Origin: Montifringilla adamsi
Taxonomy: Eukaryota; Chordata; Aves; Passeriformes; Passeridae
DNA length: 64,000 bases
NCBI GenBank assembly: GCA_017590115.1
Contig: JAGGNK010013003.1
Span: forward strand, 1-64,000
Reading direction: 5' to 3'
Shown here: positions 19,773 to 30,600 of the stretch, piece by piece
Layout: each line of letters begins with the position of its first letter
Numbering within the stretch: position 1 is the first letter of the stretch
Program-made: the position numbers and the translations under genes
The notes under the pieces: model-generated
The model's database searches: none
The model's input: only the letters and a program-made list of their open reading frames with translations
Told to the model about the DNA's origin: nothing

Positions 19773-20210
19773 ATGTATCACAAGTTGTTACCTACACCTA
19801 TTGGAATGAACCTCACCTTAGTGAGACAATTAATTAAGCATCAGGACCTTGTCAAAATTCTAAAAAATATTCAAGAAGCCAGAAAGAAAACTTTACTCAC
19901 TGTCCATCATGACACAAAAGAAATAAACAAGGTCCTGCAAAGGGTCAGACAAGACACGAGTCACAACTGGTGAGATTCACTTTTTGGATGGTCACTGACT
20001 GCAACTGGGATTCTAAATACATTACGTCACCCCATTATTGTTTTATTGGTATTAGTTGGTATAAGTTTAGCACTGTGTCTTGCAATACTTATCCGAAATT
20101 GGAAGATACTACAACAAGAAGCAATATTAACCTCTTTATCCTGAGTACATGGCACTGCATTGAGAGACGTATCATAGAGATTGGGGAAAAGCATTTCTGT
20201 ACTAAGTAAA
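19773..20210 (+). pseudogene. ERV env transmembrane-subunit remnant
   Basis: The open frame 19773-19973 encodes a helical, Lys-rich segment (LIKHQDLVKILKNIQEARKK) like the ectodomain of a TM subunit near the membrane. After a TGA, the same region continues in frame with a strongly hydrophobic stretch (HPIIVLLVLVGISLALCLAI) followed by a basic tail, as in a membrane anchor and cytoplasmic end. The receptor-binding surface subunit and the fusion-peptide region are absent, so it is not a functional envelope. Confidence 0.65.
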
Positions 20211-20540
20211 AGAATTTACTGCCTTATAAAAAAGGGTGACTGAGACATGTGGTTAGGAATTAGAGGGGTATTGATTAGAAATAGATATTTAAATGAAATA
20301 TTGTTTAATATTTGCTGCATTTTACTGTGCTTACTGCCTGTAAAGGGAAGACAGGGTATACATGCAAGAGCAACATGAAAGAATTCGGGATGTGTGATAA
20401 GGGAAGGATGATGTTCATCAGAGCAGGACAAAGTTACAAGGCAACCAAGATCACAAGGCTCCTCTGGACCCCCGAAGAGATCAAACCAACCTCATGGTTT
20501 GGACTGTGATCAAGGGATCAGTAAGCATGTGCAAGAAGAC

Positions 20541-20552
20541 GAGGGGAGAAGG
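20541..20552 (+). other. Putative ERV polypurine tract
   Basis: GAGGGGAGAAGG is the best purine run before the 3' LTR. If it primes plus-strand synthesis, the true LTR start is near 20553-20560 and the 5' LTR lacks roughly the first 70 bases. Confidence 0.45.
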
Positions 20553-20857
20553 TCAGCTTTGATGAAGACTACTTACTTCATCCCCCTGTGACCCCCTAGA
20601 GGACCACCAGAGACAAGTACACAGGTGCAAGGTACTGATAAGTTAATTAGCATACAAAGTGGGACAGGGTGGAGCCAGGAAATGAATATGCTTAAATGTG
20701 TTGCAAAACCTAACATATATGTAACATGTAGAGGATAAAATGAACACAGAGAGCAGGTAGATCCGTGTGCCTTTGCTGAGGTACCCGGCATGTGTCCCGC
20801 AGAAAGTACATACCTATTTTATAACTCACTTTGAGCTTTAGAGTCTTTCTGCATATC
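20553..20857 (+). repeat. ERV 3' LTR
   Basis: The part 20626-20857 aligns with the 5' LTR, and 20553-20625 has no partner upstream. It ends at GCATATC, directly followed by satellite sequence in minus orientation. Confidence 0.78.
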
Positions 20858-20924
20858 CCCACCACCTACAACTTGGGATGCCCTGGCAGTGCCGAGCACC
20901 TCCTGCAAACTGACATCAGGAAAC
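20858..20924 (-). repeat. Satellite fragment, inverted
   Basis: This 67-base stretch (CCACCACCTACAACTTGGG to CTGCAAACTGACATCAGG) is the reverse complement of the satellite unit seen at 13180-13245. It abuts the 3' LTR and gives way to unique sequence near 20925. Confidence 0.85.
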
Positions 20925-22316
20925 TGCTCTTTCCATGTGAATCAAATTCACTCTGCAGGGTGGAGGGAAAGGGAGTTGAAAAGACTGGAGAGGACTGATT
21001 TTGTTAGAGGAAAAAGTGAGCAAGAATGACCTCAATGTAAAAATATTTCTCTCTCTCTGCCTTTCTGTCTCATGGACAAATATAGCCCTACACATTATGC
21101 AAAAGCACTGTTCAAGTATGCTTGGAATGAGCAACTTGGGAGGCAAATTGCTACCACTTGTCCTCACTCTTGCTTTTTGGCTTTGATTTCTATCTCTTGC
21201 TTTGTCTTCTCCCCTCCAGCATGGTCCAGCCTTGACAACTGCCACAAAGGCACCTCAGAGCGAGTCCCTGAATCAAGAGGGGTGTCCAGGGGACAGCTCC
21301 CAGCATCCACAGTGACAGCCACCACTGGTGTTAACAAAATGACCTGAGAAGAAAAATAGATTGAACCAGTGCTGTGCGGGTCAAAGAAGGGACAAATGGT
21401 TGGGTTGAATAATGTAATGAAAGGCTGGACAGTGAGCAGGTTTTTCCAACAGTAAGGAATGCCTGGAGATCTTGCCAACACCCATCCCAGGACCTCCTTA
21501 GGAACCAGTTCAGCAATACCTGTCCAGAAATGCAAAGGCACAGGCAGTCATTCCCCCTGACAAACTCACTGCTCAGCAGCAGCCCAGACCATTTCCTTCC
21601 CTATTCGGCATAATTTCTTTCTCTTTCACTATGAACATTGCAGAACATTTCTGCTGAGAGTCAAAAGGCTGCCAAGTGCCTTTAGCTGTTTCCAGCATCT
21701 CCTGTTTTCCCAGCTCCAGCTGTGTTTTACCTGGAGGCTGCAGCTCTCATGGACCTGCTCTGCTTCTGCGGCTTCACTGCTGCTTGTCCTCGGTTTGCTC
21801 CTCAACATGAGGCAGCTCCAAGGGGCTGGAGGGGCCCTGCAACCCACTCTGCCCCACACCAACCTTCCGTGGGGAGAGCAGCACAGAAAACACCCAGGGC
21901 CACCTCTGAAAAAGGCTCCCATCCTGTGGTTACCCCTGCTTTTGTTTCACATGTGGGGCTGAAAATTTCAGCCTTCTGGTGAAAAACAGGATTGCTCAGA
22001 AAAATTCCAGATGCAGAGTTGAGTGGCTACATGCTCATGGCTGCTCCAGGGCAAGGAGAAGGAAGTGCAAGGCTTGGGTGCAAAGCAGAAATCCCGCCTT
22101 ACATTATCAGCAGTAACCGAAACCCGACCTATCCTTCTCCTCCAGGACAGATAGAAACAGCTCCTGAGCCTTGAATCCAGCTCTGCAGCCAGACCTTGGG
22201 CTGAGCAGATCAGGACAACACTTTTGCTACCCTCTCCTGCCCCACAGACCCAGGACAGAGATGGGTTTTCCAGCCCAAAGTCTGCCAGGACAGGAAGATC
22301 CAGAAATAAGTTTCCA
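20925..22316. other. Nothing recognised
   Basis: No exon, RNA gene or known repeat is seen on either strand. Open frames are short and have no family pattern. Confidence 0.4.
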
Positions 22317-22513
22317 AGGGGCCCTACAAGAAAGCTGGAGAGGGATTTTTTTACAAGGGTATGTAGCAACCAGACAAGGAGGAATGTCTTTCAACTGAAA
22401 GAGGGTAGGTTTAGGTCAGATATTAGCAAGAAATTCTTCACTCTGAGGGAGGTGAAGCACTGCAACAGGCTACCCACAGAAGCTGTGGATGCCCCATCCC
22501 TGGAGGTGTTCAA
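22317..22513 (+). mobile_element. CR1 LINE 3' fragment
   Basis: The sequence from GGGCCCTACAAGAAAGCTGG through GATATTAGCAAGAAATTCTT to CCCTGGAGGTGTTCAAG matches the 3' region of avian CR1 elements (recalled). It lacks the terminal tail, so it is truncated at both ends. Confidence 0.88.
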
Positions 22514-25500
22514 GCAGCAATACCAATCTCAATAATACCAGCAGCAGCAATGGCAGTGTCTTCCTTCCAAGCTCCAGAATAATCTCCATGTTGCATTTAT
22601 GAGAGACCAAAAAAAGAAATAAAAATGAAGAATTTGAATATCTTCTTCAACCCCAAACTGTGGGGTAGCTGGAAAGAGACTCAGATACCCTTAATGCCCT
22701 CAGCTCAGCCACGGTTTGAAGGAGCCAGACAGCAGCTGCAGGGCTGTCTCTAGGATGTGTTGCCCTTCCCAAGAGGGAAATGGGAAGCTGTCATCACCCC
22801 CATGGGCAATGCCATGTCCAGCACAGATGGTGAGGGCTGGTGGCCTGGCAGTGCAGAGGTAAGAACAGCCTCTGCCTGCCATTATCCCAGATTGCATTCC
22901 CTCTTTTCTTGAACAAGCTTGATGCCAAGGGCATGGAAGAGGTCTCCTCCACAAAGCTAGCTGTGTCTGATTTCCAGAAAATCAATCAAATGGGACAAAA
23001 CTAAAGCAAACAGATCAATCTGCAAACAGAGAGACTTTTCTCAGTCTTTCATAAACAAAAAATGAAAGGAACAGTTTTTCCTTTCCCTCAAAAAAAACCC
23101 CTGCAAAACTCATCTGCCAGTACTGATATTTCCACTCCCAGAGGGAGGCAGATGGCTGCTGCTCCCAGATTTTCTGTGAATGGGCTGGGAAGCAAAGCAA
23201 TTAGGCAGAAGATAATAAACCATTCACCCAAACACAACAGCCAGTAGAAGAGAGGCTGTAAACAAGTCAAGATTTCTTACCTCCTTGCAGTTTCTAGCAG
23301 TTTTGAGATGCACCCCCCAGGGCAGGTTTTATGCCTGGTAAGAAGCCTGAGGATGAGGTGGCATTTGCCCACCGAAGGAGTGATTTGTGTGTGCAGAATA
23401 TTAAAAACACTAAAATTCTCCAAGTGTCATATAGAGTTTTTGTGCTTGTAGCCTGCAAGAATTGGTCCTGGCTGGCATCAAGCCAGTTTGCAAACCCATT
23501 TATGATTCCAGTCCTTGCTGGTGCAATGCCTGCATACCTTGGCACTGTTAAGACAGACGATAAGCTCTCCCTCGTGATGGCTCTGGTAAAACCGACCTTC
23601 ATCCCTGTGCTCACCACAAATGTTCCCCCAACACTGTGGTTGTAGCAGGCCCGTGGTGGGAGGCAGAGGAGAAGCCAAGGGGGATCCTGGCAGGACCCAA
23701 ACCCTTCCTGGTGGCCTCACGCTGGAGAGCTGCTGGTGGCCAAGGCTGCATGGAAACAAGGAATGCTGCAGGGATAGACCTCCCACTGCCAGAGGGATGC
23801 AGGTTTGGCCAGAGGTGCCATTCAGGCATCTCCAAGGGGTTCATAAGCATCGGTACAACTTCCCAAGGGATAACAAATCTATCATGTCCTCTACCATGTT
23901 GTTTCCAGCTGTTTCAGAGTTTTGGTGGAAAAGCTGCCTTTCTCACAGAAATGTCACCTCTCTGGCAGCAAAGAAGTCAGTTTTCAGCCAAAAAATATTG
24001 CAGTGGGGAGAAAATGCTCCCATGTGAGCAATCTGATTATCCTGACCTGAGCCATACAACCTTGGGCCTGGGGCAGCCATGAGAGTGAAGCTGGAGATAC
24101 TGCTCCAGGTGTATCCCTTCAAAGAAATTACTTGACCAAATAGGACAGGACAGGACGAGGAAGAAATAATACATGCAGTGTTTTCGATGTTCAAAAGGAA
24201 AAGAGAACAAATTAATTAATTTTTTTTTTTAAAGTGAGAAAGATATTCTCCATTTATGAGTTGTTGGCAAGAGAGGTGATGGGTAAGGGATGAGAAGAGG
24301 AAGAACTGTGGTATCAAGGTCTATGACACTGAAGAGGTTTTTTTAAAGCCTTCCACAGCCTCTCCTAGGCACATGTCTTAAAAGACAACAGTAATTTTGT
24401 TTAGTTTGGCACTTCCACAGCACCTGACAAGCAGGCATCCAGAAAGGCTCTTCTGATTTTTGCTCCAGAAACACAGGCTTCACAGCAGGAAATTTCTGTG
24501 TGATGATAAACCCTGAAAAATATCAAAAAAGCATATTCTACAGGGGGCTGCTTCAGGGTAAGAGTTACCTGTATGACCACTGGGGCTGACTGCCTGTCTG
24601 GTGTCAGCCCTTGGGAAATCACATCCCAGGGACCTGGGGAAAAGCACCACCAGTTTGGTATGCTCATTTTTCATGTTCTCTGAAATTTACTGGCAATTAA
24701 ATAAAGTCTTTGTTGAAGTAATTATTTTTCCTTCTATGAGCAAACACAGTATAAAACATGGTTTTGAGTGGAAAGCCTGAAGCCAAACAGTGACGGATTC
24801 CTTTTTACTACCATCAATCATGTGGAAGAGCTGTTTGGAGACTGTTGTCTCTAAAAAACACCCTGCGTGTTTGAGGAGTGCTCTATACAGCCATTCCACC
24901 TGTCTTTGGGATGATAAAAGCCTTCAGATCAATCTCCTTACAGGTTTATTCATCTGCATCTTCTGGTCCTGATGATGAGAAACCTGGGAAATAAATCCCT
25001 TCTGGCTCTTCTGAAACACTTCCTTGCATAATTGGTGTGCCATATTGATGAAACCTGCCAGCAATATTTTTTATAAAATGTTTATGATGTTATTTACTTA
25101 TTTATTTATCATGATTGGCCCTTCTTATATTTTGGAATTATTGGGACATGTATGGATTTCCTGCCTGAGCCAGGGGACTTTTTCCTTTACACTCCACCTC
25201 TCCCAAACCACTGAGGGCATTGTCTGCTCATGAATGATGGCATGGATGGCATCATTTGCTGAGTGCCCATGGAGCACTTCTTAGCCCATAAAGCACAAGA
25301 AGATACCAGGACAGGTCTGTAAGCAGGAGGGCTTCTCTCAGCAAGGGCGAGTGCCTGACTGAGGTGGTCCTGGCCTCCCCCAGGACTGCCTTCTCTCTCT
25401 GTTACCCTGGTAATGCAGATTCTGGCCCAACAAAGGCTTGCTTTCCTTCCCTCTTTCAGGCTGTCTCTCATTGCTTCTCTCCTTGGGCCATATGGAGCAT

Positions 25501-26700
25501 CACCAGAAGTATTTCATCATTTCCATTGATCTGTGTAGGACAAAGGGCTAAGCAGGCAGAAATGGATAATCCAGTAGATCTGGAAGGACTTGCTGAATGA
25601 TGTTGATTCCCCAGCTCTAATTCAGCTTCCCCTGCTTTGTACTGTTGCTCTTTATTCCCAGATAGGTTTGGGAATATTGAGATTGAGATTGCAGCTGTTG
25701 TTCACCACAGGGTGATTGAGAACCCACCATAAGCTTAGGAGAGATGCCAGAGACAAAGCTCCCCATGTCAGCCTGGGATTCTTTCTCACCCTTACCAGGA
25801 CAATGGAGGAGTCTGAGGAGCTTTGCTGTTCCTACAAGACCTGTTCTGCTTATTTTGCACATGTGCTGACTGGAGCAGGGCCCTTGGACATTCTTCTCTA
25901 AGCACATTTCCCTCATTGCTTTGTGCTGTGGCTCACAGGAGCTGTCTCCCTGTCATCTGCAGCAGAGCAGGGCTGTCCAAAAGTCTAATCACTTTGTGCT
26001 AATTGAATGAACACCTTCCACTAAGGCCACTGGCTATCAAAGTGCTAATTTGCTTCCTGAAACTGAGCACCAGATTTTCCAAAGTGATTTTCCAAAGCGA
26101 GGGGGCGACTGATGCAACGTGCGCTTCTAATGAGTACCTCCTGCATCTTACCTGGGTCCTCACTGCCACTGAGCTGAGACTCATTTGGCAGACACCTCTG
26201 GCATCTGTAGATCCTGATTTGGCCATCAGCAGAGACTGAAGTCACACCCATCACTGTAAAGATATTTTTCTGCTCCATATAAAGAAACACAGCCTTAAGC
26301 TAGAAGGATGCTGCAGGCTTTTGCCATTTCATGTTGTGTACAGAGATTTAGTGTGACTGTGAAGAAGGATTTAGTCTTGCTGCACTGCAGATGACCCGTG
26401 AAACAACTAATGGGTCAGTCAGCTCTGCAGGTACCTGGTCTGCACAAAAATCAGGCCTACAACTTTCCCTTGCAGCTCTGATGTGCTGCCATACTGTGAA
26501 AAAAATCAGACCTGTTTACAGCTGCTTCATGCCCAAAAATATTGTATCTTTGAGAAGACTAACGCAAAAATCAAGAGGGATAGCTTGAGACAAAATCACT
26601 TAAAGGCAACTTTGTGTCTCTTCAAGTCTGTATTACACAAAGCATTTACAGTAAGTACAAAATTAAGTACTATCAAGCCTCTAAAAACAAGCTGTGCACA
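22514..26700. other. Nothing recognised
   Basis: I find no recognisable exon or RNA gene. There is a short AATTAATTAATT plus T10 run at 24207-24231. Open frames on both strands are below about 150 codons and lack motifs. Confidence 0.4.
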
Positions 26701-26714
26701 TTAGTGCCCCTGAG

Positions 26715-27125
26715 CAAGACAGCGCCCGGGATGAGGGCTCTCGGGGGAGATAATCTCCATCCCTTCCCCTCTGTGCACACACAGAACAACATCCACATCA
26801 TTCTGATGTCACGGCACGTCCAACCGATGACAAACCCCACCTAAAGCCACCACAAATCTCCCGGACACATCGGAGGAGTGCAGCCAGCAGAGGAAGCCAG
26901 CACACAGCTTACATCAGCCTGCATCAGGTTGCTACGCGACCAGGAAATCTGCACGTGTTGCCATGACGATGTCGCTTCATCATCATTCAGTGCACAGCTC
27001 CGAGGAGTGCAGCCAGTCCTCCCTGCGCACATTCCGGGACAGAAAAATGCGGGATCAAGCAGGAGCTCGGCAGCGTGGTGGGCGGGGGTGCTGCAGTCAG
27101 TCTCTCACTCGGGCAAGGCACGCAG
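26715..27125. promoter_or_regulatory. CpG-rich block with RFX-like sites; candidate promoter
   Basis: CpG dinucleotides are clustered here far above the surrounding sequence. Two same-strand RFX/X-box-like half sites lie 29 bases apart: GTTGCTACGCGAC at 26928-26940 and GTTGCCATGAC at 26957-26967. A CACGTG E-box overlaps the latter at 26952-26957, and TGATGTCA (a CRE-like site) lies near 26805. A GAGGAGTGCAGCCAG motif occurs twice (about 26873 and 27001). No TATA box is evident. A possible donor CTG|GTAAGG follows at 27328. I cannot name a gene it would drive. Promoter of a lncRNA or of an unrecognised gene is an inference. Confidence 0.4.
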
Positions 27126-27599
27126 GGCTGCTGGGAGAGGTCTTTAACCTTTTCCTCTTAATACTTTGTGCTTCAGCATTTTCCTCTGGCGTCTCTCAGA
27201 TGATGCCATGACTGATATCTATACCAGCCATGCACAGCATGCAGATGGGCAACCCACTCTGGGGCAGGTGGCAGCATCCTTCTACCCTCACCACTTGCCA
27301 GGGAATGGCAGCAGCCAGGGGAAGCTGGTAAGGGAGGGAAAATACCTAAATACCCCATCTGGGAAGGGAGGGAGCTGCTGGTGTGTCACTGACAGCACAT
27401 GCTGCTTCCCAGGCTCTCACAGCAATAGTATGACTACAACTGTGCTTGATGCTCATGGTGAATAGCACCAGAAATGATATGGTGACAATGTTAAAGATAG
27501 CTGGAATGCCACAGGATGCCTCACTTGCCCAGGAAGGATGAGCAAGCAGGAGCTTGTATAGGTAACCTCAGCTTGGTGTCACTGTCTAGATACGGCTAG

Positions 27600-27652
27600 G
27601 GATCTTTAAGGACACTTCCAACCCAAACCAATCCACAATTCTATGATCCTGC
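27600..27652 (+). mobile_element. CR1 LINE 3' tail fragment
   Basis: GGGATCTTTAAGGACACTTC followed by CAACCCAAACCA and ATTCTATGATCC is the diverged terminal tail of a CR1 element. Only about 50 bases remain. Confidence 0.75.
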
Positions 27653-30600
27653 AGTGTTGAGCTCCTCAGAAATGGGAAGAGAAGAAAAGGCTTTGAAGAG
27701 AATAAAAGGACAACAGGCACATTGTTAATCAGGTGTCAATACTGAGACCACAGGTCAGCAAAAGCCAACACCAACAACCACACTGCAACAAGAGGAAAGG
27801 GATGGTACTGAACACACTCTCTGCTCCACTATGGAAAATAACCATGGAAAATAACTATGGAAATTTGTGGCCATCAATCATCTTTACTGCCCTGCTCCAC
27901 TCTCACCTTCTGCCATGGGAACTTATTTGCTCATTTGCAAAAACCAGCATCAGCTGCCAGTGCCCCAAGCACAGCAGATATGGAAAGGTTTTAGAGAGGA
28001 AAATCTTGCCAGGCAGGTGCAATAGTCAGTTCTGGCCCCAAAAACACTGGAGGGATCACAAGTGGGTTTTGACTACCAGGCAGATGAAATGACAGATGAC
28101 CTCAAGCTGTCAGGGGAGTAATTCGGAGGTGACATGGGACCAGCCCTGACAGATAAAACATAAGGGCAGAGAGGGAGGAGATAAAGACACAGCTGGAGAG
28201 AAGGATCTGAAACAAGTCACTCTGAGGAGCTGTTCAAAAAGAAGATTGCAGCCCAGTGTGATGGAAGAAGGGGCAGCTGGTGTTGAACACTGTGGGAAGT
28301 GCTGCCTGCACACTGGGATACAAGGGAGAAGGTCAGCCCTGATGTGGTTGGGCTGATGGTTCCTCTCTGCAATGTTGAGCACCTCACTAAGGCTGGTGGA
28401 CTGATTTCAAGACTGACTTTTCTGGTTTGATCAAAAAGAAGCCCTTTTCTTTCCTTTTCTCAGACAAGACCTTCAGGCACAGCTGAATCCAATGTAAACT
28501 TGGCCAGATTAAAAACCAGAAACAGGACATGCAGGAGCTTCCTATGAATTCAGGTGTGAAGGCTGCCTGGATGTCTCCAGAAGCCCTGCCAGTCTCCTGC
28601 CTGCTCTGGCTGCCTTGTGCCCAAGACCAACTCATCATAGTCAACAGCCATCAATACAGAGGTTTATCAGCCAGGTTTGGACAGTACCAGGCACATTTCC
28701 TTCTCTGAATACCAATATCTGCTGCAGGCTGTGCTCAGGGTTTAAGAACCGAAGTGTGAGAGCAGAAACAGAATATACTGTTTCATGTAGTCTGAATCCC
28801 AATCCTGCTCATTGTTCTTATCCCAGAGCAAGGTGTCCTGGCAATGAAATATCAAATCCAGCCCTTGCTCTGCCAGTGTGTGTTTTGCCTGGGTACCCAA
28901 TAAAATGCTTGTCCCTTTCCATTTTTTTAAATTTCAGTTTGCAATGCCACACTATGTGGTAAACACATCCATAGAAACAATATCAAGAAAATGGAAAAAT
29001 TCAGATCATTTGCCAGTCTGTTCATGCTTGGAGCAGCATCCAGGGTCTGGGTTTGAAAATAACCTTTACATTTCATTTAATAACTGTTATCAAAATACTA
29101 TCTGAACCCTAATGCAATTATTTTTTCTCTTTCCCATTTTCCACATCCATCTGAGGGAAGAACAACAAAATATTGTCATTATGTGTCCTTCATGTTTCTG
29201 TACAACTCTTTGTAATTTAGCTGGTATTTGACTCAGCCATTTGAAAGAGCAGATTGTACCACCACACATCCAGGCAGCTCCTTTCTCAGTGAAGGGAAGG
29301 AAAATTGCTGGCAGCACACAAAAGTTCCTGTATTTTGCTTTCTATGTTTGTTTTCACCTTTATGCTCTGCAGCTTTTCAAAATGACTGGATTCACCCAAC
29401 CAACACAAATCTATTTTCTTTCCATCTTCTCCTTCTTTTTCTTCTCCTTTCTATTGTTTAATTTATTTTTTTCCAAAGAGAGGCTGCATTTGTGTTTCCT
29501 TCGGGCACCCTATGGGACTGATTGAGAGTGGAGGCAAGAGTTTGTGCCTCATCTGTGCCCCAGATGTTGAGCTCTACACTTGATCCTTAGAATCACAGTT
29601 GTGGTGACACAGGTCACAGGTAGGCGACCCTGTCTTTTTCCATAGGGAAAGGTAATGCTGCTCCTTCTTTGCAGTTACAAAAGACATGGGGGCAAGCCCC
29701 TTTTATTTCAAGCCTAACAGTTAGTTCAGAGTCACCTTAGGACAACATGGGCTTTGCCCAGGGTGATCTTGAGTGATTTTATCTCATTTCTTGTTTCACA
29801 CTCAGAACAGAGATGGAAAAATAGTCAATGGACCCATGGGAAGGTTTGTTTTGGTCCCACATCAGGCCAGGTAGAAGCTGGTCAGAGCAAAGGTTTGCAC
29901 AGCCCATTACCTGAAAAAGAGCTCTTGGGAAAAGAATAAAATTAGGGCACAAGGGTTCTTACTCACAAACCCTACAATCTCCAGGAGGATGGTGTTGAGG
30001 AGCTTGGCACCAGAGACATTTTCTGGGCCTCCAAAGGGTCTTCTTCTGTCAGTGTGCCTGCTTTTCCCTTGGACCCTGTTGTTTTTTCTCCTCACCACAC
30101 CAAGGTCCAGCTCTTGGTTGCTGTGGCCCCACAACCACAAGCAATGCAGAGAGCAGACCTCCTGTTGGAGGGACATGGGGAGAGCCCTGCCACATGTGAC
30201 TGCTGCCACTGCCCCCTTCCCCATCTCCTGCCAGGCCCCATCCATACAGAATTCCTTCCTGGCCCCAAAGCAGTGCCAGAGTGGAGTGATTACTTTCTGT
30301 TTCTTTGTCATTCAGGTCCCAAGTGCTCAAGCGGGCAATGAAATGGTGACTGTGGGATGGTGGGCAAGGGCATGGAGAGGGAGCCACAGAAATGGCTTTC
30401 AACAGCTGGCAGGGAATAAAAATAGCTCTGCTGGTGCATGGCTATAAAAAGGTTTATATGCTGCACTTTTAAGGAGAAAATTGACTCCATTACAGTCAAG
30501 TGGCTCAGTGCCTTCAGCTGTGTCTGGACACTTCTGATTCTCAAGGAAATTGTTTTGATGCCTTTTGTCGAGCTCCTTTAGCAGAGCCATGCAGCCCATG

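Larger units (their letters stand above)
13449..20857 (+). mobile_element. Degraded gammaretrovirus-like ERV (about 7.4 kb)
   Basis: An endogenous retrovirus in plus orientation with two related LTRs, a primer-binding-site-like sequence, a long leader, and gag, protease, RT, RNase H, integrase and env-TM remnants in the order of class I (gamma-like) elements. The matrix N-terminus, the protease and RT motifs and the capsid C-terminus all fit that class. Every coding region carries stops or frameshifts, and most of env is gone, so it is defective. The LTRs differ by many substitutions and an indel of about 15 bases, so it is not a very recent insertion. The left LTR appears truncated and no target-site duplication is visible. 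Confidence 0.9.

Noticed and set aside
29907..30447. Overlapping 134- and 152-codon frames on opposite strands
   Set aside because: GC-rich chance frames without motif, splice support or codon pattern.
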